Of a stretch of 34,881 bases of DNA, positions 10,365 to 19,313 are shown one piece after another. The DNA comes from Candidatus Heimdallarchaeota archaeon. Its GTDB lineage: Archaea > Asgardarchaeota > Heimdallarchaeia > Heimdallarchaeales > JAJRWK01. Under the pieces are notes generated by a model that saw nothing but the letters and a program-made list of their open reading frames with translations, did no database searches and was not told the DNA's origin. Both the position numbers and the translations under genes were made by a program. Position 1 is the stretch's first letter. Each line of letters starts with the position of its first letter. The stretch is taken from positions 1 through 34,881 of the forward strand of contig JAMOVR010000199.1 of NCBI GenBank assembly GCA_027061945.1, given 5' to 3'.

Positions 10365-11360
10365 ATGAAAGAAGTCAAAATTATAGTCCCCAAAAAACAC
10401 GAAGATGTCTTACTGGATCTCGTAGAGAAAACCGGTCTAAAAGGACAAAAGTTTGATACGGAAGATGACTTAATGTACCTTTTTTTCATTGATACGGAAT
10501 ATATTAGTTCACTGGTTAATGAAGCGAAAAAACGGGGAATTGGCTCTGCTTTTGGAACAATAGTTATTTCTGAAGTGATAATGGTAGGAGAAGAACAATA
10601 TCCTGAACCAAAGTTAATACCTAGAAGGGGAGTAAACGTAGAAGAACTTATTAGCTCCCTAAAACCCACAGCTACCGTATCAGTCACATACATATTATTA
10701 ACAACAATTGCAGCCGTCTTGGCGGCACTAGGCCTATTTTACGACAGTGTAGTTACAATTATCGCCTCCATGATAGTTGCACCACTAATGGGCCCTATCG
10801 CCCTAACGGCAGTTGGTCTAATATATCCTGAAGGAAAAATTCTCAAACAAGGAATAATTGCAGAAATAATTGGCTTAATACTGTCTATACTAATCGGTAT
10901 TATAACCGGTTTTATACTGCCAAAAGCAGAACCAAGCAGAGAAATGCTAATAAGAGCAGTCCTCTCCCCAGACGTTTTCTGGTTCGCAGTGTTTAGTGGG
11001 GCCGCTGCAGGAGTCATTATTTCTAAAGGAATGGATCTCTCAATCGTAGGGGTCGCTATTGCCGCCTCCTTAGCCCCGCCCGCAGTAAATACCGGGCTCC
11101 TAATCGCACAAGGATATCCCATGTTAGCATTAAACGCTTCAATAATTGTACTCCTAAACGTTTTAGCAATAGACTTTTCCTGCAGTCTAATGTTCCACTT
11201 CTACGGCATCACTGAAACAGCAGGAGTATCAGAACGACAAACCAAGAAAAGCAAAAAATTAAACGCCCTAGTAATTATGGTAGTAGGCGGACTAATAGTT
11301 GTAATTGGAGTCTTTATCTTATTAAGAGGCCATGTCATAGAAGCGTTATTTAATTCTTAA
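10365..11360 (+). CDS. TIGR00341/DUF389-family membrane protein
   Basis: N-terminal ACT/ferredoxin-like segment, then multi-TM region with IIASMIVAPLMGPI and AASLAPPAVNTGLL. Confidence 0.88.
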   Translation: MKEVKIIVPKKHEDVLLDLVEKTGLKGQKFDTEDDLMYLFFIDTEYISSLVNEAKKRGIGSAFGTIVISEVIMVGEEQYPEPKLIPRRGVNVEELISSLKPTATVSVTYILLTTIAAVLAALGLFYDSVVTIIASMIVAPLMGPIALTAVGLIYPEGKILKQGIIAEIIGLILSILIGIITGFILPKAEPSREMLIRAVLSPDVFWFAVFSGAAAGVIISKGMDLSIVGVAIAASLAPPAVNTGLLIAQGYPMLALNASIIVLLNVLAIDFSCSLMFHFYGITETAGVSERQTKKSKKLNALVIMVVGGLIVVIGVFILLRGHVIEALFNS

Positions 11361-11369
11361 CTAGTATTA

Positions 11370-11669
11370 GTGAACTACCCCTTGCTTTGGCAAGGAGTTT
11401 CCTGCTTCATCAAGAAGACTTTCCCCAAGACTACTTCCTTTATTTATTGTAAGAAATGGTTCGGAGTATTTCTTTAGAATTCTCTCCGCAGTCGCTACGG
11501 TGAGTTCCGCCCCGGTCTTGATTTTGAGATGTTTAGAAAAGCGTTGTAGTCCCTGTATGCTTCCCACCCGCAAGCAAAAAACACAAACAAATACTCTGTC
11601 GCTTAGTTTTAGCTCGGTAATAGTTTTTTCGCACACGGCACACTTCTTGCTAGTGTAATGGGGGGAGAC
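11370..11669 (-). pseudogene. Element B: TnpB (IS200/IS605 OrfB) 3' fragment with zinc ribbon, frameshifted before the RuvC-III motif, plus right-end hairpin
   Basis: Minus strand reads VSPHYTSKKCAVCEKTITELKLSDRVFVCVFCLRVG (CxxC..CxxC ribbon); an alternate frame gives RDYNAFLNI (RuvC-III RDxNAxxN); C-terminus ..SLLDEAGNSLPKQGVVH and right-end hairpin. Confidence 0.85.
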
Positions 11670-11794
11670 TTTTGTTATAATATGTTTTAAAAAAGGATTT
11701 GATTAATAATGTTGATGCCTCTTTTATAAAGAAGCTGTCCACCCATGAAAAACAAGGCTTAAAATAATTATGTTATGGGATTAACTTGAGAAGC

Positions 11795-13348
11795 ATGGTT
11801 GAAATAATCAAAGACCTAATTGAAAATAACTACAAAGGATGCACGGTTCGTGATATCTTAACAGATGAAAAAGTAAGAAAAAGAATTATTGAAGACAAAG
11901 GTGTCCGAGGAAACGACCGAGCCAAAGAGTTAGTGATGGATAAACTTGCTGTTGGAGGAAAAGTTCTGTTAACAGGCCCTACAGGTGAAGCTAAAACATT
12001 ATTCGCAAGATTGGTTTTAGATTACATTGTCTCAGAAGTCAATAATAGAAAATATCACATCAAAGGATGTCCCTTCTTGGAAGATGCTTACTATATTATC
12101 GAGGTCATCAATAATTTTGATAAAAACCCCTTTGCCAGCGTATCTGTGCTTCAGTCATTATGCCCTTATTGTAGGCACACTGTAGAAGAAGTTATTAAAG
12201 AAGGCACGAAATTGGACGTAAAACTTGATAATCTCGATCAAGTCATTAAAATCGGTAAAGAACTACCCAAGCTATTAGAAAAAATACCCGTAGAAAAAAC
12301 CATTGTCAGGAGAGCACAGATAGATCCAAGGACAGATCCTGAAAGCCTTTACATGCTTATTGCAGGAGTTGAGAACTTGGAAGTATTGTTAGGTGGCGAG
12401 ACCAAAGAAACTTTCAATCCCGCCGCTCACAAAGTCGGAGTTCTTTCTCAAGGGTTTTTGGTAGTAAACGAGATCCAAAGGCTACCGCTGTCCTTATTAG
12501 AATCATTAATGGGCTTCTTGGAAGACCCACAAGGGATCAAGTATAATCTTTTAGGTCAGACAATTTACGTAGATGGTGCAATTATCTTCACTTCAAACGC
12601 TCCCCTCACAGTGTTTGGAGAAGAGTCCCAACCAATTATAAACCGTGTTCCTGAAGTGTTATGGCCCGCTCGTTCTGTCGAGGAAAGAAAGAAAATCGTG
12701 GCCGATATGTTCAGAGACCACTTAGTCGTTTTAAGACACCACGTTCCACCTAATCCTTCTATAATTAGACTATTCGAATTATCTGGTGAGGGTTACAAAG
12801 ACTTTGTGTCAAGACTTGCTGTAGAATTTATCGCCCATGTCGCCAGCGAATCTATCCCTTCAGGTCTCCAATCCGATAAAATCACCAAACTAGAAAGCAG
12901 AAAAGCTAGGAACGAATTCTACGCCGCCCTAGAAGAAATCCACAACCCACAAAAATCCCCCCACATAGACCTAAGAACCCTCAATAACGCCATAGGTGAA
13001 ATGGTAATTAGGACAGAGACAGAGATCGAAGGAATGAAGGTAATCACTTTAGAACATGTCAGAAAAACCCTTGAAAACTATGATATCGATCCCAGATACG
13101 TAAATGAAGCGCTCCAAGCAATTAAAATGAGTATTAGATCACACATCAGAGAAGGAAAGCTAAGTATTAGTGTAGAAGACGTAACAGAAGACTTAGACCG
13201 CTTGACAAGTCTTACTCCTGAACAACTAGACGAGATAATTATTTCTTATGAAAAAATCGAAACAGATGACGAAAACATCAAGAAAAAACTATTAGAAATT
13301 CTACGCCCAAGTTATGAACAGCTATTATCACTAGAATTTATGAAATAA
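11795..13348 (+). CDS. MoxR-type AAA+ ATPase with Cys-containing insertion
   Basis: Walker A GPTGEAKT (11975-11998), Walker-B position FLVVNEIQRLP (12461-12472), sensor FTSNAP, HIKGCPF ... SLCPYCRHT insertion between Walker A and B. ORF track starts at TTG 11786; ATG 11795 likely. Confidence 0.88.
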   Translation: MVEIIKDLIENNYKGCTVRDILTDEKVRKRIIEDKGVRGNDRAKELVMDKLAVGGKVLLTGPTGEAKTLFARLVLDYIVSEVNNRKYHIKGCPFLEDAYYIIEVINNFDKNPFASVSVLQSLCPYCRHTVEEVIKEGTKLDVKLDNLDQVIKIGKELPKLLEKIPVEKTIVRRAQIDPRTDPESLYMLIAGVENLEVLLGGETKETFNPAAHKVGVLSQGFLVVNEIQRLPLSLLESLMGFLEDPQGIKYNLLGQTIYVDGAIIFTSNAPLTVFGEESQPIINRVPEVLWPARSVEERKKIVADMFRDHLVVLRHHVPPNPSIIRLFELSGEGYKDFVSRLAVEFIAHVASESIPSGLQSDKITKLESRKARNEFYAALEEIHNPQKSPHIDLRTLNNAIGEMVIRTETEIEGMKVITLEHVRKTLENYDIDPRYVNEALQAIKMSIRSHIREGKLSISVEDVTEDLDRLTSLTPEQLDEIIISYEKIETDDENIKKKLLEILRPSYEQLLSLEFMK

Positions 13349-13422
13349 TAATTAATCTTAAAACATCTTTAATTAATTACTTTCAAACTCCAAAAACATT
13401 GATTGGATGGAGTGCAATAACA

Positions 13423-14811
13423 ATGCCTCATAGAATAAAAGAAATTACTGAAGGATCAATTCCTGACCCATTATTCACTATTAGTGGAGAAAATCTCGAA
13501 ATAAGTTTCTCAGATGCAGCAAGATTACTTCAAGCTTGGAGAAATCCTATCAAAGCTAGGGGAATACGTGAAGGGATTGTTGTTTCTTTGGTTAACGAGT
13601 CAAAATTGGCCATAGAAGTTATTTCTAATAAGCTAATGTACACTCCTCTTTCTCGGGAAGAAGAAGAACAACTAATAGATGAACTAAAAGTACTTAGATA
13701 CATGATTGCTAGGGCTTTGCCAGAAGCTTTAGAGTTAGTAACACAGGACAAATTAATTACGGAAGAAGATATCCGAAAATTCATTCAACGACATCTCCAA
13801 AGCTTAAAAGAGGAATACGGAGAAATAAAAGGCGCTCGTAAAATATTAAATCGCCTTCAAGAAATAACTGATCTTGAGATCGTAGATAGTTATGGAAACA
13901 AAAGGAGAGTACGAAAAGACGAAGTCATTGAGTTTCTTGGTTCCATTCTTGGTTCATTTTTAGCAAAACAAGCGGCTTTACAACCGTTAACGGGCGTAAC
14001 TGCCAGGCCAATTGGGAAAGTACTTCCCATATACACATACAAAGCAGCGGCGATAACTTCTACTTCAGTACCTCCCAAAAGTATAGATCGTGATGATATA
14101 AGAGTCTTGGATAAAGACCGGATGTCTTTAGTATCTCTAATTGTAGATATGAGCCAGTCGATGAGAAGAGTCGTTTTTGAACAAGGCCTCTCAAGACTGG
14201 ACGGAGCATTACTAACCTCTTTAGGTCTATATTATTTCTTTAATAGGATAAACAGGAAAAAAGGGCGATTAATTAAACCCTTTAAAATGGCTATTGTGCC
14301 AGTCACTAAAACCCCCCACGTAGTTGATGATAACAAAAAACTTGAGGAATTATTATTAAAAGCTAAAGCAGAAGGACGTACACGCTTGGTTCATGCGTTG
14401 ATCGAAGCAATAAATCATGCAAGAAAACAAAAAACAAAAAGTATACAAGCAGAACAACATGTCTCTTTAATTTTTATTACTGATGGCCGGCCAAATGTTC
14501 CCTATCCCGGGCCATTACCTGGTCATCCTAGTGAAGGGTTTAAAGAATATCTCCGAAAAAGAGATATTTCTGAAGACATGAAACAATGTATGCTTCAGTT
14601 AAACCAATTATTTAATTATCTAAAAATGGACAAATCAGTACAATGGTCAATACAATACTTTCTTATCGCTCCACAAGGATCAGAAAAATCTCCGATATAT
14701 AGAGATACTGAACGAATGCTTCGTGGAATAACTCAGCCAATTCTTGTTGACCCTGCAAAATTAGAACATTTAGCATCACAAATAGCGAGGGAGAGCCTTG
14801 CAAACTACTAA
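13423..14811 (+). CDS. von Willebrand factor A (VWA) domain protein, partner of the MoxR ATPase
   Basis: MIDAS VDMSQS (14146-14160), FITDGRPN downstream; immediately follows the MoxR gene. ATG 13423 preferred over TTG 13399. Confidence 0.87.
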   Translation: MPHRIKEITEGSIPDPLFTISGENLEISFSDAARLLQAWRNPIKARGIREGIVVSLVNESKLAIEVISNKLMYTPLSREEEEQLIDELKVLRYMIARALPEALELVTQDKLITEEDIRKFIQRHLQSLKEEYGEIKGARKILNRLQEITDLEIVDSYGNKRRVRKDEVIEFLGSILGSFLAKQAALQPLTGVTARPIGKVLPIYTYKAAAITSTSVPPKSIDRDDIRVLDKDRMSLVSLIVDMSQSMRRVVFEQGLSRLDGALLTSLGLYYFFNRINRKKGRLIKPFKMAIVPVTKTPHVVDDNKKLEELLLKAKAEGRTRLVHALIEAINHARKQKTKSIQAEQHVSLIFITDGRPNVPYPGPLPGHPSEGFKEYLRKRDISEDMKQCMLQLNQLFNYLKMDKSVQWSIQYFLIAPQGSEKSPIYRDTERMLRGITQPILVDPAKLEHLASQIARESLANY

Positions 14812-16333
14812 AAATAAACTGATAGAAACATATCAAAAAGCAAGAGAATTCTTTAAAGAAGAATTCGGAGAAACGCCTGAAGAATATAGGATATTCCTAT
14901 TGGCAGATGAAGACATATACACCGCCATGTCAATGATAAAAAGAACCGCAGCATCTCCCCATGCCATTCCCAGCTCATTATATAGCTACACTGTAAAAGA
15001 AGTAAAACAAAAACATGGTTTGCCAAAAGATGTTGAGCTAGTAGTAAACGGAAGTCCAACTTTAATTTTCATGTCAAAATCTTTTGTTAAAGAACATGAT
15101 GATAACGTCTTATTCTTAAAAATAGTTCATTCTTTGGCACATGCTTTTATTAACGAAAGAACAAAGTCAAGATATCCTTCCCAGAACTCAGAGATATACA
15201 AGTTAGACTATCTACAGAAAGAACTATTTCTTAATAATGTAGTTGCTTTAGTTAAAGAAAGAGATGCAGTTTGGGCATGGCAGTACTTTCAAGACTTCAC
15301 AGCATTACTTAGAATCTTTGCGTTACATAACATGGCCTACTTTTATACACCTCCACCGACAGTAAAGAAAAATTCGGTGTTTTATAATTACCTAATTGAA
15401 GCAGTTAAAATAGCTAAAAAACGAGGTGAAGTAATAAGAAAAATCCCTCTTCATGAGCTTATTGTAGAAGGATTTGCTCATTATATCCATGAAAAAGCTT
15501 TAGAAAAAGTTCCTGTGTCACAACGACAGTCTGTCCTTACCATTCTAAAGGATATACATATGAACCCTATGGGCATCATTGGTTCAGAATTACTAAAAAT
15601 TGCCTCTATAAAAAACGAAACCACAGTTTTAAACTTAGCAAAAAGTTATTATTCTGATTTAGATTTGCTTAATAATTTTGAGCTCAAAGAAATAAAGACT
15701 GAATTAGAGAGAATAAGAGTAAAAACCTCCGAAGAAGGGATACAATACCATAGTGCTCCAGCATCTTATTGGACAGAATTATGGCCATTACATGCTTTAG
15801 AATTCGATAAAGTCGAAAATTATTCTAGACAAATACTTAGATATCAATTCAAAAATTATAATCAATTACTAAATAGAAACCCGATTCTTAGACACCATGG
15901 TTATGTTAAAGTAAAAGACAGAAAAATTCAAATCTTTACAATTAATAACGATGAGGTTGGATTAAACCAGCACCTTATTCTCAGAAACCACTTACTTGAA
16001 AAAAGACAAGACTTTATTACCTCCTTACCTGGCTTACCAGACATAATTGTATTTAAGACCTCAAGCTCAATGAGTATGGCACAATACATAACCGTAGGCT
16101 ATCCCCGTAGGCAACCAAAAACACCATATGATCTTCCAAAAGAAACCAGAGCTGTAATCGTAAGCAAGTCTGTATCATATAAATCTGAATTAGAAGAAAC
16201 TCCTCCAACACTACCAGAAGAAATTGATTATTCTGAACTAAAAGACGTCACACAGCCACAAAGAAACGCAATAAGGTACTTGCTAAGATTCACAATGTCT
16301 GAAATCCCTGAAAGAGAATTTGCCGAGGAATAA
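14798..16333 (+). CDS. uncharacterised 511-aa protein with gluzincin-like H-S-L-A-H and EGFAHY motifs
   Basis: Overlaps the VWA gene by 14 bp. Contains IVHSLAHAFINE and LHELIVEGFAHYIHEKAL; no family recognised. Confidence 0.82.
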   Translation: MQTTKNKLIETYQKAREFFKEEFGETPEEYRIFLLADEDIYTAMSMIKRTAASPHAIPSSLYSYTVKEVKQKHGLPKDVELVVNGSPTLIFMSKSFVKEHDDNVLFLKIVHSLAHAFINERTKSRYPSQNSEIYKLDYLQKELFLNNVVALVKERDAVWAWQYFQDFTALLRIFALHNMAYFYTPPPTVKKNSVFYNYLIEAVKIAKKRGEVIRKIPLHELIVEGFAHYIHEKALEKVPVSQRQSVLTILKDIHMNPMGIIGSELLKIASIKNETTVLNLAKSYYSDLDLLNNFELKEIKTELERIRVKTSEEGIQYHSAPASYWTELWPLHALEFDKVENYSRQILRYQFKNYNQLLNRNPILRHHGYVKVKDRKIQIFTINNDEVGLNQHLILRNHLLEKRQDFITSLPGLPDIIVFKTSSSMSMAQYITVGYPRRQPKTPYDLPKETRAVIVSKSVSYKSELEETPPTLPEEIDYSELKDVTQPQRNAIRYLLRFTMSEIPEREFAEE

Positions 16334-16336
16334 AAA

Positions 16337-17104
16337 ATGACAAGTATAATAACTACCTTTTTTGCAAAAAAAGCTCTAAAGTCCCAAAACCCTCATATCA
16401 AAGCATATAGCATATATTATTTATCACAAACAAAAAATAGTAAAATCGCCTCTAAAGTATTAATCCCACTATTAAGTAATAAAGACTCTTTAGTAAGAAA
16501 CAGTGCTGTTTATGCAGTCAGTCAGATTATAAGAAGACTACATGAAAAAAAAAGACAAGAATTAAAAAAAGTGTTACTTGAAACTTATAGAGAATCTTCA
16601 TTACTTACAAAAATCGGTGTTTTATATTTATTACAGTATTATAACAAAGAGGAAGACGTTAAAAAACTGTTAGAAGATGAACTTAAAGTTGCAGAACATG
16701 ACTTATTATTCTCCATAATACAGGCCCTACCAGTAAGTATCTCAAAAGAAAGCTTAGATGTTCTATTAAAAATATCATCGGAAAATAAAGACCCGTTAAT
16801 TGTATTAGCGGCTTTAGATCATTGGGAGGAAAGTGTCTCTAAGATGGAAAAAGAAGAGAGAATTAACTATTGTACTCCTAGAATTCATACTTTAATTAAA
16901 GTATATGAGCTATGGAATAAAGGAGACGATATCTTATTCGAAGTATTAGATCATGCAGATTCGTCTAAATTACCGGAAGGGAAACTATATCCTGACGTAA
17001 CAATGAGAATACTTCTTGCCTTCTTAGAGAAGTACGAATATTCACCAAATGCTTACAAAAATGTTTATCGTCTAGTAATTCCCGAATATTTCGCTTTAAC
17101 ATAA
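16337..17104 (+). CDS. HEAT-repeat-like helical protein
   Basis: Repeated helical pairs (HIKAYSIYYLSQT..SKIASKVLIPLLSNKDSLVRNSAVYAVSQII); starts 3 nt after the preceding stop. Confidence 0.8.
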   Translation: MTSIITTFFAKKALKSQNPHIKAYSIYYLSQTKNSKIASKVLIPLLSNKDSLVRNSAVYAVSQIIRRLHEKKRQELKKVLLETYRESSLLTKIGVLYLLQYYNKEEDVKKLLEDELKVAEHDLLFSIIQALPVSISKESLDVLLKISSENKDPLIVLAALDHWEESVSKMEKEERINYCTPRIHTLIKVYELWNKGDDILFEVLDHADSSKLPEGKLYPDVTMRILLAFLEKYEYSPNAYKNVYRLVIPEYFALT

Positions 17105-17175
17105 AAGCAAAATAGATAATAAAATATTGAAAAAAACCATACACTGTTATATAATTCTTCTCTACTTTTTTCTTG

Positions 17176-18483
17176 ATGGAAATACCACCTGAATTCGATG
17201 TTTTGGCATTGCCCTTTCAAGGTCATTCAACCACCATAACAAAAATTACGTATGATCATGATGAAGAAGAATTAATAACTGGGGGAATGGATGGGACCAT
17301 AAGAATATGGAATCCCCTAACTAAAAGGCAAAAAATAGTTTTTACAGCCCACCATGACTATATCAGTCAATTAATACTTTTATCCCCTAAAAAACAATTA
17401 ATTAGTTCCTCTTGGGATGGTAAAATAATTTTCTGGGACTTAAAACAAAAAAGAATTGCAAAAATATTCGATAATTCAAAACCCATTTTAGATATGGTTA
17501 TATCTCCCTCTAAACAATTTCTATTAATAAGCTCCGAAGGAAAAAAAACAAAGTTAATTAATACAGAAACAGGGAAGCAAATATCATCCTTAAAAGGCCA
17601 TAAAGATGAAATAAGTGTTTTATCATTTTCACCAGATGGAAAAAGCTTTGTTTCTGGAAGTTGGGATAAAACAGTTAAAATTTGGGATTTAGAAAGCAAA
17701 AGGCCACTTAACACGATTTATTTAGAAAATGAAGTATCTGCTATTTCCTTTCTAGACCCTTTTAAAATAATAATTGGCACTTGGAATGGAAATGTGTTTT
17801 TATATGATTTAGAAATGCAAAACATTACTAAGAAAACTAAATTACATTATAATATTGTAAGCCAGATCCTATTTGACAAAAAAAATAATTATATTTTAAC
17901 AGTTTCTGCTGATAAAACCATCAAAATAGTAGATCCTATTACTTTGGAGGAAAAATACTCTTTAGAGGATCATAAATCAAGAATTTTTTCAATTGCTATA
18001 TCTAAAGACTATATTTTCTCTGCTGGAGCTGATAAAAAAATAGCTATTTGGGATAGGAGAACATTAAAAAAGGCTGATGAAATATTGGGAAGAGACAATA
18101 CTGTATTTCAAGCATTACTTACTCCTACTGCGGAATACGCCCAAGTGTTAGATTCTTCCGGAAATGAAACATTTATAGATCTTAAAACTCTTGAAATTGT
18201 TTCTAAGCCAAACGTACCTTTTTATTCTAAAGAAAAATTAAAGGGAATTATGCCTATAATTATTGGGCATGATGGTGTTAGCGTGAGGTTTAATCTTAAA
18301 AAATTAACGAGTGAACAAGCGAAATTAGCTTTTGTTTCATTAAAAGCAACTATTGCTAAAAAATATTGGGTTCATATAAATGATCATGTATACGCTAATT
18401 TGAGTCAAAACCAAGAGATTAGTGATAATTATTATCAAAAAACAGAGATGTTATTTAAGGCTCTAAAAAAAAGATTTCAATAA
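17176..18483 (+). CDS. WD40 beta-propeller protein (about seven repeats) with C-terminal extension
   Basis: Repeats such as GHSTTITKITYDHDEEELITGGMDGTIRIWNP and GHKDEISVLSFSPDGKSFVSGSWDKTVKIWDL. Confidence 0.93.
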   Translation: MEIPPEFDVLALPFQGHSTTITKITYDHDEEELITGGMDGTIRIWNPLTKRQKIVFTAHHDYISQLILLSPKKQLISSSWDGKIIFWDLKQKRIAKIFDNSKPILDMVISPSKQFLLISSEGKKTKLINTETGKQISSLKGHKDEISVLSFSPDGKSFVSGSWDKTVKIWDLESKRPLNTIYLENEVSAISFLDPFKIIIGTWNGNVFLYDLEMQNITKKTKLHYNIVSQILFDKKNNYILTVSADKTIKIVDPITLEEKYSLEDHKSRIFSIAISKDYIFSAGADKKIAIWDRRTLKKADEILGRDNTVFQALLTPTAEYAQVLDSSGNETFIDLKTLEIVSKPNVPFYSKEKLKGIMPIIIGHDGVSVRFNLKKLTSEQAKLAFVSLKATIAKKYWVHINDHVYANLSQNQEISDNYYQKTEMLFKALKKRFQ

Positions 18484-18519
18484 TCTTTTTTATAACTCAT
18501 AGATTATCTCTTGCTTTTA

Positions 18520-18771
18520 CATAACTCCCATGACTAAAGTCATGGGGTTTAGCGTATATCTGTAGAAACACATGCCACTTCGCGTCTGTACTCGCCATAT
18601 CTTGCCTATAAACTACACGCACCAATCAACTAAACTATATGGCAGTCATCTATTAATTTTTATTATGGGCATCTCACATTAGAAGTTGTAGTCTTTCTGC
18701 CCAATTTCATTGCGTGAGTCTCGTTTTTCATATCCCTACTCATCTCGAGGAAGGGGCTTCCCGCTAATAAA
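18520..18771 (-). mobile_element. Element D: divergent IS200/IS605-type miniature element
   Basis: Minus strand: TTTAAC flank (18772-18777), then TTTATTA-GCGGGAAGCCCCTTCCTCGAGATGAGTAGGGATATGAAA; ends in hairpin CCCATGAC-TTTA-GTCATGGG (18527-18546) and AGTTATG. Confidence 0.65.
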
Positions 18772-18882
18772 GTTAAAATTGGAAGATATTTCTAACATTC
18801 TTTGTTTTACTGACAATTTTGTTATTCAAGTTACAATAATAATATATTCATTTTCTTTCAATTAAAGCTCAAGGCGATTAAC

Positions 18883-19305
18883 ATGTCAGATGAGTATATC
18901 GAAGTAGAAGGCTACTTAGTAAGAAAAGACTGTTTGTATAAAGAAACTCATGAATGGGTTCGCAAGAACGAAGATGGTAACTATATCCTTGGAATCAGTG
19001 ACTATGCAGTAAAAATGCTAAAAGAAATTACTTATGTTGAGTTTCCTGATGTTGGCGAAAAATTCAATGCTGGGGATGCATTTATTGTTGTGGAATCTTT
19101 AAAAGCGAGTGGAGATGTCTATGCTCCATTTGACTTAGAAATTGTTAGTGTAAACGAATCTTTAGAGGACGAGCCTGAAAAAATGAATCAAGACCCCTAT
19201 GGAGAAGGTTACTTAGCTATCGTTAAACCTACTGGTGCTGTTGAGGGTCTTTTGACCCCTGAGGAATATATTGAAAAGCTAAAGGAATATCTCAAAGAAG
19301 AATAA
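18883..19305 (+). CDS. gcvH: glycine cleavage system H protein
   Basis: KETHEWVRKNEDGNYILGISDYAVKML, lipoylation segment VESLKASGDVYAP. Confidence 0.95.
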   Translation: MSDEYIEVEGYLVRKDCLYKETHEWVRKNEDGNYILGISDYAVKMLKEITYVEFPDVGEKFNAGDAFIVVESLKASGDVYAPFDLEIVSVNESLEDEPEKMNQDPYGEGYLAIVKPTGAVEGLLTPEEYIEKLKEYLKEE

Positions 19306-19313
19306 ACGAGGCG

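Noticed and set aside
10739-11122. 127-aa minus-strand ORF
   Set aside because: Antisense to the DUF389 membrane segments; residue composition reflects the opposite strand.
18541-18770. Possible structured ncRNA or tRNA in this intergenic region
   Set aside because: No tRNA arms recognised; the structure is accounted for by element D ends.
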